A DNA stretch of 64,000 nucleotides from Linanthus parryae (taxonomy: Eukaryota > Streptophyta > Magnoliopsida > Ericales > Polemoniaceae): assembly GCA_023055425.1 (NCBI GenBank), contig JALGPY010000035.1, forward strand, positions 611,501-675,500. Direction: 5' to 3'. Positions 43,301 through 53,757 of the stretch are shown piece by piece. Positions within the stretch are counted from its first letter, which is position 1; each line of letters opens with the position of its first letter. The notes beneath the pieces are model-generated. The model was given only the letters and a program-made list of their open reading frames with translations. It was not told the DNA's origin and searched no databases. A program made the translations under genes and the position numbers.

Positions 43301-45934
43301 CTCATTAAAGAGGGGTAGGGGCTGACGCCAATGAACATCAAATGCTTGCTCTTTCTCGCTGGAATCAAGTAGAACAAGCTCCTCATATAGCTGCTCCAAT
43401 AGAATATCATCCTCATCGTCCGGCGTGTATGCCTCCACCCCGAAGCATTGCTCACTTACCGCATATGCTGGAAACTTCATAGCCTCAAATACATTGAAGG
43501 CCACCTTCTCATCGTTGATCTGCATAGTTAGCTCTCCATTGGCCACATCAATGATAGTCCTCCCAGTAGCTAAGAATGGGCGGCCCAAAATAAGAGGAAC
43601 ATCATCGTCAGCCTCCATGTCTAAGATCACAAAATCCGCTGGGAAGATGAGTCCTTCAACTCTCACTAATACGTCCTCCAAAACACCCCTGGGGTGTTTT
43701 ATAGTGCGATCAGCCATCTGCAAACACATCCTGGTAGGCTTAGGATCTCCCACACCAAGTTGCTCAAAAACCGATGTGGGCATCAAATTAATACTTGCAC
43801 CCAGATCACATAATGCCCTCCCATGAAATGCATCACCCAATGTAACAGGAATGATGAAACCTCCCGGATCTTTCATCTTCTTTCGTAGCGCCTTTTGCAC
43901 CACTGCGCTACACTCCTCATTCAGGGTCACGGTTTCAAAGTCATCCATGCGCCTCCTATTAGAAAGGAGGTCCTTGAGAAACTTGGCATATTTCGGCATT
44001 TGTGAAATGGCCTCCGCAAAAGGTATATTAATGTGCAGTTTCTTGAAGATATCCACAAACTTCTTGAAATGCTTGGCATCTTCTTGACTCTTCAATCTCT
44101 GCGGGTATGGCACTCGCACACTGTATTCCTCCCTTGGCTTCTGTTTCTCATCCGACTTCCTCACCGTGTCCTTTGATTGGGGAATCACGGTAGGCACGGG
44201 AATCTCTTCATCTAAGGCTTTTTCAGTGGCCTTAGTCGCCTCAGCTCGCGCATGGGTAGGATATGGGGGATCCTGGGTAGTGGTCCCACTGCGAGTAGTG
44301 ATGGCCTTCAATTGCTCAGTTGGAGTAATAGTGTTAGACGGGAGTATACCTGGCGGAAGTCGAGGATTCTGATTAGCTATTTGGCCAATTTGTGTCTCAT
44401 GATTCTTTAACGAGGCTTCCATTGCAACAATTTTACTCTCAATCTTGTCGTTGCTAGCTAACAGTTTCCTCAACATCGCATTTGTATCCTGTTCTTCTGA
44501 GGGTGGGGCTGAAGCCTGTTGTTGTGGAGCCTGTCTCTGAGCTTGGTATGGAACATTTGGCCTATGACCTGGCGCATATAAACCACTATTCGGATTGGCA
44601 TAGCTAAAGTTGGGGTGATTGCGATTGTTAGGATGATAGGTGTTTGGCCATTGCTGCTGTCTTTGTTGACCCATGTAATTCACGTCTTCAATGCCATCCC
44701 CATATCCCTGATTTGCATCTGCTACCATCTCTCCCACTGACTTCACCTGTGCCGATGGATTCAAATGACTGAAAGCCGATGTCATAACTGCCATCTGATG
44801 TTCAAATTTCTGTTCCACCATAGACTCAATCTGACTAACCAATGCTCCATCTGATTTCGTGCTTCTACGAGTTTCAGACCTCGTGGATTCACGTTTTGCT
44901 ACATTATCTAGCAAATCACGACATCTCTGTAGTCCCATCCCCATAAAATTGCCTTGAGCCATCATGTCTAGTTCACTAGCCGTCTCCCTGTCCAAAGCAT
45001 TATAAAAATAGTGAAGAAGTTTATACCATGGCTCCCCATGAGTAGGGCATCTGCGAAGGAGCTGGTTGAACTTTCTCCACGTGTCACCCAGAGAATCATC
45101 TTCCTGCTGTTTAAATGTGGTTATGTCGGCCATCCGTTGAGCAACCTTAGATGGTGGAAGATACTTCCTGAGAAACTCTCTGCTACAATCTGCCCATGTA
45201 ACTATGCTGCCTGCTGGAAGTTCCATAAGCCATGTCTTTGCCTTTCCCGATAAAGAGAAGGGGAAAAGCATGAGCTTTATAGTCTCGATTGGCACTCTCT
45301 GGTCATACATGGTAGACGTAATCTGCTCGAAGTTGAGCAAGTGCTGATGTGGATCATCACTCGGGGCTCCCGTGAATAAGCACTCATCCCTAACCATATT
45401 AATCAACGGCTGGCGAATCTCGAAATGCGCGGCATTAATCTGCGGCCTGACAATGGTAGGCTGATATCCATCAGGTGTAGTTCTGAAGTAGTCCACCAAA
45501 GGACGGTCATCCTCCTCAGCATTGTTGACTTGCTCTACTACGTTCCGGCCGTTATTGTTCCGATTATTACCCCCATTGTTCCCATTGCCACCGTTGTTTC
45601 CACCATTAACTCCTCCATTGTTCCCATTAACTATTTCTGCACCAGGGAGTTGTTGTGGATTCTGGGGATTCATGCGATCAATCATGGCTTGCATCGCAGC
45701 CATTTGAGCCCTAAGCTCCTCAGTTTCCCTTGCTCGATTTGCTGCATCCTCCACAGCTGCAGCTCTAGCTGCTTCCGCATCTTCGAGGCCCTTGCGGAAC
45801 CTCTCAAACTCAGCTCTAGTTTGCTCGTCCATTTGAACTGAATTTGCTTTCCTCTTGTCTCTATTCTGTGCTCGCAATAAGGATTCCGGGTCTTCAAGTG
45901 TTGGATGCAAAGGCTCGTCTCTAGAACGTGACAT
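40361..45934 (-). CDS. E3 gag-pol polyprotein, intact (1857 aa)
   Basis: ATG at 45934, 140 bp from the primer site. Order by residue: coiled-coil-like N-terminus (36-90), Asn/Gly-rich linker (102-131), capsid domain (about 170-345, with [12 protein letters not shown] and [11 protein letters not shown]), [15 protein letters not shown] and AITTRSG (518-550), and protease with [11 protein letters not shown] (709-719). RT runs from [20 protein letters not shown] (1040) to the catalytic FMDD (1139-1142), then RNase H with [16 protein letters not shown] (1284-1299). Integrase has its zinc motif (H1493 to C1536) and catalytic D1565, D1624 and E1661, where I count 36 rather than 35 intervening residues. 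No stop or frameshift. Gag and pol are in one frame, as in other Athila elements, and there is no chromodomain. Confidence 0.95.
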   Translation of the reverse strand: MSRSRDEPLHPTLEDPESLLRAQNRDKRKANSVQMDEQTRAEFERFRKGLEDAEAARAAAVEDAANRARETEELRAQMAAMQAMIDRMNPQNPQQLPGAEIVNGNNGGVNGGNNGGNGNNGGNNRNNNGRNVVEQVNNAEEDDRPLVDYFRTTPDGYQPTIVRPQINAAHFEIRQPLINMVRDECLFTGAPSDDPHQHLLNFEQITSTMYDQRVPIETIKLMLFPFSLSGKAKTWLMELPAGSIVTWADCSREFLRKYLPPSKVAQRMADITTFKQQEDDSLGDTWRKFNQLLRRCPTHGEPWYKLLHYFYNALDRETASELDMMAQGNFMGMGLQRCRDLLDNVAKRESTRSETRRSTKSDGALVSQIESMVEQKFEHQMAVMTSAFSHLNPSAQVKSVGEMVADANQGYGDGIEDVNYMGQQRQQQWPNTYHPNNRNHPNFSYANPNSGLYAPGHRPNVPYQAQRQAPQQQASAPPSEEQDTNAMLRKLLASNDKIESKIVAMEASLKNHETQIGQIANQNPRLPPGILPSNTITPTEQLKAITTRSGTTTQDPPYPTHARAEATKATEKALDEEIPVPTVIPQSKDTVRKSDEKQKPREEYSVRVPYPQRLKSQEDAKHFKKFVDIFKKLHINIPFAEAISQMPKYAKFLKDLLSNRRRMDDFETVTLNEECSAVVQKALRKKMKDPGGFIIPVTLGDAFHGRALCDLGASINLMPTSVFEQLGVGDPKPTRMCLQMADRTIKHPRGVLEDVLVRVEGLIFPADFVILDMEADDDVPLILGRPFLATGRTIIDVANGELTMQINDEKVAFNVFEAMKFPAYAVSEQCFGVEAYTPDDEDDILLEQLYEELVLLDSSEKEQAFDVHWRQPLPLFNEGSRKILTPSLITAPILELKPLPVHLKYLYLGSNESLPVIVSACLDREHEEQLLKVLQERKAAMGWTIADIKGISPTVCQHKIRLMEDKKPVVQFQRRLNPHMQEVVKKEVLKWLEAGIIYPISDSTWTSPVQCVPKKGGITVVEGEKGDQIATRTVTGWRVCMDYRKLNDATLKDHFPLPFVDQMLDRLAHHSHYCFLDGYSGYNQIAIEPADQEKTTFTCPYGTFAFRRMPFGLCNAPATFQRCMMSIFSDMMEQNFEVFMDDFSLYGDGFEDCLQQLARVLDRCIDTNLVLNWEKCHFMVTEGIVLGHKISSKGLEVDRAKIEVIEKLPYPTSVKGVRSFLGHAGFYRRFIKDFSKITKPLCGLLEKDTVFDFNAECKSAFDLLKEKLISAPIITTPDWSLPFELMCDASDYAVGAVLGQRKDKVAHVIYYASRTLNDAQVNYATTEKEMLAIIFALDKFRPYLVGSQVTIFTDHSALKYLLTKKDAKPRLIRWVLLMQEFDVVIKDKKGVENVVADHLSRLENDKQEDLPIREDFPDEQLMVVVAAVPWFADLANFKALNIVPKDLNYHQRKKFFADARQYFWDDPYLFKLGADNVLRRCVAEPDMLEILRHCHELNCGGHFGKSRTVAKVLQSGFYWPTLHKDAHLFVQQCDRCQRTGNISNRNEMPQNFVLEVEPFDVWGIDFMGPFPSSLGNLYILLAVDYVTKWVEALACPKNDSATVERFLRKNIFTRFGTPRAIISDEGSHFVNKVFANTLSKYGVKTHKISLAYHPQSNGQAEVSNREIKGILEKTVNPGRKDWALHLDDSLWAYRTAYKTPLGMSPYQLVFGKSCHLPVELEHKAFWALKKLNLDAKLSGEQRKQALLELEEHRLMAYQSAKIYKERTKQWHDKHIIPRDFRVGQKVLIFNARLKLFPGKLKSRWSGPFTITEVYPWGSLEVEAENGNRFKVNGQRAKPYVDGNFIGVIESLKPIPDI

Positions 45935-46048
45935 GCACCAAATGAATCAGACCTGAAACGCGAATCACACACACAAAACAGGTGAGTAACAAATATAAAC
46001 TGAAAAGTAAATCCCTAAAGAGAAAAATAATAGCTAATTTATCTGAAG

Positions 46049-46066
46049 TCCCCGGCAACGGCGCCA
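46049..46066 (-). other. E3 primer binding site, tRNA-Asp
   Basis: The minus strand reads TGGCGCCGTTGCCGGGGA, complementary to the 3' end of tRNA-Asp(GTC), the primer used by many Athila elements. Six bases separate it from the LTR. Confidence 0.92.
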
Positions 46067-46072
46067 AAAACT

Positions 46073-47537
46073 TGACACGCTCCAACTGCAAGTGCACAGT
46101 TGTCGGTGCAGTAATAATCGGAAAAGTCCGGATTGTCGAACCCAAGGGACTTCGTGTAACTAACTATTAAGTTTGTTCTTTATGTGGGCAAAAGGCAGTT
46201 GTTTTGTGGTTCCTAATTCTACTAAAAATTCAAATAACAATTATCTCAAATAATTCAAAGAATTATTTCAAGATTAACGAGCACGAGTTGATATTGTTGT
46301 GTATCAAGTTTGATTAAATTCAGGATATCTCTACGGATCACTAGGAATGTCACACTACGTTGGATTTATGATTTACTAACACGATAATTTCTTATTCTAG
46401 TTAAACGAGCAATTGTATATTGAAGATGTCTCAACCAATAACTATGCCTAAACTATCGTAACTGATTCCTCTAGCTTACTCAAGTTCAAACACGCATTAC
46501 GATACTAATTTCTACTCTTGTTCTTAGCTAACTAGCAAGATTCCTCAACCCTAGATACGGCTAGTGTGTATTTCAATTTTCCGGGCAACGAACGTAGATT
46601 CCTCTATCGTTCATAACCTAGCACAATTCTATTAACACGTCTATCAATAGAAAAGATAAATTAAAAACATAAAATACACATAACTAAAGAAGAAATCATC
46701 AATTAAGCTCAAAAGCATGAGAGTAAATCCATAAACCACAAGTTGTAGTGATCAAACCCTAGTTTCCTACGAGATATCCCAAAATAAGGGTTTAGCTACT
46801 CATAATCATGTTTATAATACAAAGTTTCATGATCAAGTATCAAAAACTAGAGAAGAAAAGATGAAGAGAAGCCAAACGGATGATCCAAGCTCTCGACCTA
46901 GCTCCCAAGCACTCCAAGCACGACTCCCAAGGTGTGTTCTGATGTTGAATGTCGTTCCCCAATGTTTCCTAAGTCTTTTGTGGCTTCAAACTCCCGAAAC
47001 TATGCCAAAATAGCGAAAACAGCCCAAAATTTTAGTTCTGGCCGCAGAGGTAATCGTACGATTACCTTGATGTAAACGTACGATTACTTGCCTCATAGGT
47101 AATCGTACGTTTACATCTAAGTAATCGTACGATTACTTCTGGATGAAGGTAATCGTACGATTACCTTGAGGTAAACGTACGATTACTTCTGGTCTTCCAC
47201 CATTCAATCTTCAACTTCTTGCTCTTTTTCCTTTCGTCTTCACTTCCCGAGCATCCCTTTGAGCCTCCAACCTTTCCGAAGTTCACTTTTGCTCCAATGT
47301 CACGTCCCGAGCTCCCGGTTCCTGAAAACCACAACACGAGAAACATACCGGAAGATCAAACGTGATAAAATATAGCCAAAATCAATGCAAAAAGTGCCCG
47401 GACTCATCATTAACGTGCAAAGACTCAACATGCTCAACTTTAGCAAGAAATGATCCAAAATCTATCAAAACGCATCGGAATACACGCAAAACGGTAAGGA
47501 AACATATACGAATATAACTCCAAATATGGAGTTATCA
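46073..47537 (-). repeat. E3 5' LTR (1465 bp)
   Basis: Nearly identical to 32724-34187. Differences seen include gtgcgg/gtccgg, acgcag/aggcag, ccact/cctct, a one-base A insertion near 47391, and actcat/acgcat. Confidence 0.95.
47049..47187. repeat. six CGTACG palindromes in E3 5' LTR
   Basis: Same order and variants as in the 3' LTR. In the 5' LTR they sit upstream of the presumed element promoter. Confidence 0.92.
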
Positions 47538-47673
47538 AAATGTAAATACAACAACGCCCTATATGCCAATGCAATCCAATTTCCTCAACAAGTTCACAAT
47601 TCAATTATTCCCCCAAAATCATTAAATGACTCTCGTATTAGAAAGAAATGATAAGTTATAAAGTTTTGACAAC

Positions 47674-47731
<58 letters not shown>
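47674..47731. repeat. (AAT)n microsatellite in E2 5' LTR
   Basis: About 19 units, against about 27 in the 3' LTR. Confidence 0.9.
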
Positions 47732-47734
<3 letters not shown>

Positions 47735-48867
47735 CATTAAAACAAACTTTAACTACTTAATTATATTCTTAAAATCTATTTACAACTAGTTATTAAGAAA
47801 AGAGTGTAATAAACAAAGATGATATTAGTATTAAGGAAATGCTAATTTTACTTATTAAAAGAGTACAAATTTATTTACAAAAAGTAGATCTTAAAATAAA
47901 CACATGATATAAAACTATATAATAACTTAAGAAATAACACTTTGATTTTATTAATAAAGCTCTTCTTATAAAAATTTATACTATAAAATTATATTTATTT
48001 TCACGTTTAAAGAAACTAATTTACTATAATTGATATTAATTAACAAAATACAAGTTATAGATAAATAGCAAAATAAAGAAAACATATTTTAGTTAACATC
48101 GAAAGCCTCCCCCAAAGTATCTGCAAGTGTACAAAACAGCCCCAACAGTTTATCAATTGCCAAAAATCCCCCTAAAAGACAACACTGTAATAGTCATCTT
48201 CTTCTTCTTCTTTCGCCTAACACCCCTTCCACTTTAACTTCAACCCAGCACAACACACACACACACACAAGTATGATCATACGAAAATGGATAGAGGATA
48301 TGGGGACAATCATGAACCAAAATGAGAATTCGGAAAAGGGGTTCTCGTGATTTACCGATCGGAGAAGATGAAGACGAACAAGGGCGGCGACGATGGTGAT
48401 GTCGCTGCTGCTGCTACCAGCGGTGGTCGCCGGAGATTGAGGACGGAGTGGCGAGAGGAAGAAGGGCGGCGTCGAACGAAAAGAAGGACGAGAGGTCGCC
48501 GGGTTTGCGTCGGCGGTTCTCGGGTCGGAATCGGGTATGTGCCAAAACAGAGCCGGAGATGGCTCTGTTACTTCCTGGTGCTTTCGCCGGGATGAACGGA
48601 AGCTGGAGGCGAGTTGGTGGGGGTGGTTTTCGCCGGGATGAATGGAACAGTGGTGGTGGTGATGCACGGTGGTGAGTACTGAAATAGGGGAGTGGGTTTC
48701 TTCCTCTGCTTCAGCAAAACAGAGAGTGCAGATGAGATGAAGTGATGAGGGAGAGGAAGAGGGTTGATTTATGCTGACTATGGGTGGAAGTTGAGGGAGA
48801 TGTGGGTGAATTCGTGGGGGAGAAATGGGCGACGTGAGAACAGGGTTTGTTCCGATCAAACCGATCG

Positions 48868-48869
<2 letters not shown>

Positions 48870-48906
<37 letters not shown>
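48870..48906. repeat. (GA)n microsatellite in E2 5' LTR
   Basis: About 18 GA units, longer than in the 3' LTR copy. Confidence 0.9.
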
Positions 48907-48911
<5 letters not shown>

Positions 48912-49068
48912 TTCTCCACCTGTTTATAGTAAAGACACTTTAACCCCCCACACCTAGTTTGAGAAACTAAAAATGCATCCCCCAATTTCAAAAAGAATGA
49001 TTTTAACCTCAAATAATTAAGAATAATACCCTAAATACCCTATTAAAATATAGGGGTATTACACCCTA

Positions 49069-50532
49069 GCTTTCGAAGCTTCAGCTCTGGCGTGGCTCGG
49101 ATATGGGGGATCACCAAGAACAATCCCGCTACGAGTGGTGATGGCGTTCACCTGGCGCACATTTTCCGTGTAAGATGGCAAGGACCCTGGGGCTCTAGTG
49201 GAGAGCTGAGTAGCAATCTGTCCTACATGCACTTCCAGGTTACGAAGTGAGGTCTTGGTGATATGCAAATCTGCAGTCAGTGTCTCCACCTGATACGTGA
49301 AAGTATTCACATTCTTTCCCATCTGATACATCATGTTCTTGAGATCTGTCATCTCAGCGTCCTGCCCTGCAGCTGGTGGTGGTGGTGGCGCCTGAACAGC
49401 TGGCCTATGCTGAAACCCGGTTGCATACGAAGCTCCAGCCTGATCTCCATAACTGAATCCTGGATGATCTCTAGTCCCTGGCCTGTAGTTCCCCTGATTC
49501 CAGTTGCGCTGTCCCTGTGCCCCCACGTAGCTAACATCCTCATTAGCAGCTTGAGTCAAATCTGCATCAAAATCTGGCTCCTCCACTGCACACACAGTCT
49601 TCTTATCCTGATACACATGCTTTGCCATATCTGAAACCATCCTTGTAATCCCATCTTTCCACTCATCATTATTTGGCTCGGGCAACTTGGACAACCTCCT
49701 AGAGTCATAGAATTGAGCATCATGTCTCTCTATTTGCTTCATCAAAGTATATGCTCCATCCTTGTCAACCCTGTAAAGAAAGTTACCTCATGCTTCCCTG
49801 TTCAGTAGATCCTGGTTGGGACGCTCCAAGACGTGATAGAAGACTTGGAGGATCTTGTAGTCGCCAAAGTTATGATTCAGACACTTGCGTATCGTCCTCA
49901 TGAAACGGTCCCATGCTTCTACAACTGTCTCATCAGCATGCTGCTGAAAACCAAAAATCTCTGCCTGTAAGCCAATGAAGCGCTGCGCGGGGTATAATTT
50001 TCTCATGAACTCGTCAACACATTGCTCCCATGTGGTGATCGATTCTGGATCCCTGGACTCTAACCATTTCTCTGCCGCTCCCTTCAGACGGTAAGGAAAA
50101 AAAAATCAGCTTCAATGTCTCTGGGGTCACATTCTTTTACTTCACTGTCTTGATGTAGGCATCAAACTTTCCAATGAAGTCATTTGGGTCTTCATCCATG
50201 TTCCCATTGTACTGAAATTGTTTCTGCACCGTCGTGATGGTGGCAGGTTTCAAATCGAAGTGCTCAGCCTGAATGGTTGGCACTACAATCGCTGGCTTGT
50301 GTCCTCTTTGAGTTGACTGAAACTTTTCAACCAATGCTTGCCCTGATTTGTTGTAGGGCATTTGGTTCTGTTGCTCATCAAGTTTCTCCTGAAGTTCAGT
50401 CAACTTCTGGTTCAGTTGAGCGTTAGTCAATTGCTCACCCATTGCGATCTGTCTTGGGTCTCGTCTCGGAGTTCTGAATAGCTGTTCTGGATCTTCAAAT
50501 GGAGGCACAAGATCACTAGAGATCCGGTGCAT
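49069..50532 (-). pseudogene. E1 gag, N-terminal two thirds, broken
   Basis: ATG at 50532 (MHRISSDLVPPFEDPEQLF). Then a coiled-coil stretch, KPAIVVPTIQAEHFDL, the capsid domain split by a frameshift at an A-rich run near 50100, FMRKLYPAQRFIGLQAEIF and ILQVFYHVLERPNQDLLNREA. A TGA follows at about 49787 (CGA to TGA type). The last frame (to 49069) carries VGQIATQLSTRAPGSLPSYT and AITTRSGIVLGDPPYPSHARAEASKA, homologous to the E3 segment before protease. The frame is then interrupted by E2 and resumes at 22551. Confidence 0.82.
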
Positions 50533-50646
50533 ACATAGAGAACCTGAAACAAAATTGAGAAAACAAATCAGAAATCACAGAAATAATAAACAAAAAGAAA
50601 GAGGTAAATTAAACTAATCGCTAAACTAGAATAGTAACCAATGCCT

Positions 50647-50664
50647 TCCCCGGCAACGGCGCCA
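50647..50664 (-). other. E1 primer binding site, tRNA-Asp
   Basis: Identical to the E3 site (TGGCGCCGTTGCCGGGGA on the minus strand), six bases from the E1 LTR. Confidence 0.92.
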
Positions 50665-50670
50665 AAAACT

Positions 50671-52318
50671 TGACGCGCGATTACTACGCTTTGCTACGCA
50701 AGTATACGGCCCAGTAATAAAGTGGAGTATTTTGGACTCCGAGTTATCGAACCCAAGGGAAGGTGTTTACTATATGCTCTAGATTAACAATTAAACTCAA
50801 TTTACCTAAGTAACCGGTAAAAATGATTGTAATTTGAAATGTTTTCACCCTCAAACAAGTGACTAGCAATAGTAATGAAATAGTGCGATTAAAATGATTT
50901 GATGTAAATCAGAGAAGAGAAAGCTAGGCAATCTATAGATCACCTAGGGTAGTTTTGACAACTCCGGATTTCATGTTCTAACACAATGAATCTTAGTAAC
51001 CTATGCTGGATAATGGCGTTGACAATTACCTATCGGTCTCATGTCGTTCTACACAAAGGTAATGATTTGTCCCTCTCAGGCCAAGTAAACTACCTATGTG
51101 TTCTAGCAGGCTAACAACATTGCAAGGAATAATGTCCTCTCAGACCACCATTCACGAGCAACTCATTACTTCCTACTGAATTTACCCTCATCTAGCCATT
51201 CCTATCCAACTAACCTCTCAGTCTAGTCAATTAAAACTGATCTTGTTTACTCATCCCAACTAGGGTAGAGTTGTTTTCACACACTCACTAGTTACATAGT
51301 AATTCCGGGTCATGACTCCTACGTTACTAAGAATTAAGCACAATAAACAAGATAATTAGGCTATTGATATCATCATTAAGCCTAGTTCATGATTGAATGA
51401 AGAAATAGATAATCCACATCACACATCTTAACCCTAACTTGTCAATGAAAGAACTCAACATGATGAAAATCAAAACAATCTCCATTAAACCATAATCCTA
51501 GCATGAAAGATCATCCAACATCCGGAAAATATCATCAAAACATACACCATAGGCTCTCCATAGATGCCTAGGTATGAGTTTAGCTACTCATAACACAAGA
51601 TAACATGGTTCTTGAATAGTTCATACAAGAAAGTAAAGAGAAAAATAGATCAAACGCTAAAATCGTGAAGATTGGCGCGATCCGGGCTCTCCTCCTTGCT
51701 TGAGGTCGTTCCCAATGAAGTCTCCTTGCTATCCCCCTTATTCTTGGCTCTCTGGATGCGTGAATGATTAATATTTTCTTCCCTAGGTCGTCCTTGAATC
51801 ATAACTCGCAGAAGTCTTCAGTAATAACACAAAAGCTCCCTGAAATATGCTCCTGACTTCAAAACGCGATATCTTCTTCGTCCGAACTCGGATTGAGCTC
51901 CATGAAATATCGACGGAAATCTCTCTGAGTTTCATATGGCACTGGTCTCACCCCCAAATTAGTTGTAGAACTCCGGATATGGTCAAAATAGTGCAGACTG
52001 GTCATCCAAGCTCCTCCAATTCGGCTTCTTTTCACTCCACTTGAGCTTCCCTTGTTTCCCAAAGTTCGTTCCATGCCTCCTATCAACCGATTAGCATACG
52101 TCCCTGCCAAAAAAACATGAACAAACATACCAAGCGATTATATTTGACAAATAACAATAAAATATGCATGAAAAACACCCGGACTAACAATATAGCACAT
52201 GGTAGCAACAAGTGATAAAACGACCTATAATCTCTAACATTGGCCTCAAAACACTCTCAAAATACGTATTATCATGTGGTAAATGCTAAAGAATTATAGC
52301 CCCTAAAAGGTGATATCA
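50671..52318 (-). repeat. E1 5' LTR (1648 bp)
   Basis: Partner of 15152-16799 with scattered differences (about 5 percent in the first 225 bases by eye). Its outer end is partly duplicated together with host bases. Confidence 0.92.
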
Positions 52319-52356
52319 TTACTGAATTATAGCCCCTAAAAGGTGATATCATTACT
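52291..52356. repeat. 33-bp tandem duplication across the E1/host junction
   Basis: The unit from gaattatagcccct to gatatcattact occurs at 52291-52323 and 52324-52356. The first copy ends with the TTACT target duplication, so the duplication joins LTR end plus target site and must be later than the insertion. Confidence 0.9.
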
Positions 52357-52990
52357 CTACAAGAACATGCAAAGGTTACCACATTCATGCAACACTTTGC
52401 TAATCAAATCACCGGGTCAAAGAGACCTAGTAAATAGTGTAAAAAATGAAGTAAGTTGAAAGAGAAGAAATAGAGTAGTACTAATCATTACACGCACCCA
52501 CGGTAGGGCAACGAAAATCCAAAACAACCACAAACCCCACTGTTTTATCAAAGAAAAATTCCACTGGACCAGAGACCAAAATCATACACTATGTCTGCAA
52601 ACAGTCCAAGGGGAACTGCTATATTTCGAACTTGTTCAACATTCGAACACAAATAACTTCAAAAATAATTGAACACTCAGCTATTAGATTCTTCATGGGT
52701 AATAGACACTTCCATCCATGTAGTTTGACAGAAAGACAATTTCACCCCTATTAGTTTGGGAAAGGACACTTTCACCCCTTCAATATATCAAACTTCAATA
52801 AACTTACACCCATTATTGTGACACCGTTAGAGTTGGGATATTAGTTAAAATAGTTTTCGGTACAAATTTACCCTTATTTATTAAAAATATGGGGTTTTAA
52901 AGGGTATAATAGACTTTTTGTACGATGTGGGGGGGGGAGCGAATTGGCCTCCAAAAATATTTTCGGTGATTTACCTAACCACATACTAAA
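52357..52990. other. no recognisable gene
   Basis: AT-rich host flank with repeated words (gacactttcacccct, gaacac) and a G8 run near 52930. No coding evidence. Confidence 0.4.
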
Positions 52991-53065
52991 TGTTGGAGTA
53001 TGCCCTAGAGACAATCTAAGTTATCATGACATTCATTTAATAAAGGCATTTTATTCATAATGTTT
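52991..53065 (+). repeat. copia LTR terminal fragment
   Basis: TGTTGGAGTATGCCCTAGAG and the following caatcta match the standard 5' end of Tork/Angela-type copia LTRs and resemble, in inverse orientation, the end of the LTR at 55199-56615 (gcctctagggcatctattcca). Similarity fades after about 75 bp, so this is a truncated remnant. Confidence 0.6.
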
Positions 53066-53136
53066 TCTATAGGATCTCTCAACGTCGTCGTCGCCCTCGG
53101 ATACAAGAAAAAGGGATGGAAGTTGCAAACTAAAAT

Positions 53137-53175
<39 letters not shown>

Positions 53176-53757
53176 GGGGGAGAGAGAAAGGAAGAGAGGG
53201 AGGGAGCAGGAGAGACAGAACGGACCACCGACGAGTAGATCGGAGAAACCAGATCGGCCAGTGGCGGCCACCTCCACCGACATCCCCACCAGATAAGACT
53301 CTCTCTCTCTCTCTCTCTCCTCTGGAAAATTATTGTAAACCCTTCTCATCCATATTCACTTGTCCAGATTCGTAGCAAACATTGGATGCTCGATACATGG
53401 AGATGGATATGGAAAAAAGATTGAAGATCTCAGCAACTGCGAGAACACCCACAGGGATAGCAGAAGGAATGAGGAAGGGGTAGAAGAATCCACAAATCTT
53501 CAAGGAGATTTTGTTATTGCTCTTCTTTATGTTCTCGTTAGTGTTAAATTAAAGAGATATTTGTGTTGTTCTTCAATATGATCAATCTGTTCTTGATAGT
53601 GTTAGTTAATTAGAAAGATTGATAAAGGGTGTGGAATTTATGAAATGATGAGGGGTAAAATAATATTTTTGCCCAATTTTTAATAAAAATGACTTTCTCC
53701 TTCTCTCAACTACTTGGTGGGACGGAGGGGTTAAACCTCGTGGACCAATAAATTACA
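53066..53757. other. mirrored GA and CT tracts, no recognisable gene
   Basis: A (GA)n run at 53139-53172 and a (CT)n run at 53299-53319 are complementary and could fold over a 126-bp loop. Reading frames here are low-complexity Arg/Glu strings and are not credible proteins. Confidence 0.5.

Larger units (their letters stand above)
32724..47537 (-). mobile_element. E3: complete Athila-lineage Ty3/gypsy element, apparently intact
   Basis: 14.8 kb with LTRs of 1464 and 1465 bp (TGACACGCTCC to GAGTTATCA), a perfect AAATG duplication (32719-32723 and 47538-47542), a tRNA-Asp primer site, one uninterrupted gag-pol ORF, a spacer with palindromes, an intact second ORF and a long 3' non-coding region. 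I counted only about six or seven differences between the two LTRs, roughly 0.5 percent, so it is a very recent insertion and a candidate autonomous copy. Confidence 0.95.
22557..49063 (-). mobile_element. E2: Tekay-like chromovirus (Ty3/gypsy), decayed, split by E3
   Basis: LTRs of about 2.67 kb (TGAAACAGCC to GGTATTACA) are flanked by a perfect CCCTA duplication (22552-22556 and 49064-49068) inside E1 gag. It has a tRNA-iMet primer site, a leader ORF, gag with two zinc knuckles, protease, RT, RNase H, integrase and a C-terminal chromodomain, in chromovirus order on the minus strand. At least six lesions break the coding region. The LTRs differ at about 12 positions in the first 1.1 kb by eye, so decay happened in a fairly young copy. 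Confidence 0.92.
47543..49063 (-). repeat. E2 5' LTR, right part
   Basis: Resumes after the second aaatg and matches 23696-25234. Contains (AAT)n at 47674-47731 and (GA)n at 48870-48906, and ends GGTATTACA before the CCCTA duplication. Confidence 0.93.
15152..52318 (-). mobile_element. E1: Athila-type Ty3/gypsy element lacking RT and integrase, split by E2
   Basis: LTRs of 1648 bp at 15152-16799 and 50671-52318 are flanked by a perfect TTACT duplication (15147-15151, 52319-52323). A tRNA-Asp primer site lies beside the right LTR. On the minus strand the order is gag, protease, stop, spacer, second ORF, long 3' non-coding region, LTR. After the protease the sequence goes straight into the same gaggtaac/gtcgggccgtcgacctt block that follows pol in E3, so the RT-RNase H-integrase part is cleanly missing. 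E2 interrupts gag at 22556/49064 with its own duplication. By eye the LTRs show about 13 differences in the first 225 bases, so E1 is the oldest of the nest. Confidence 0.9.

Noticed and set aside
48194..49012. 272-codon open frame on the minus strand
   Set aside because: It lies wholly in the E2 LTR, is low-complexity (Ser/His/Leu strings from GA and CT tracts), and is broken in the sister LTR.
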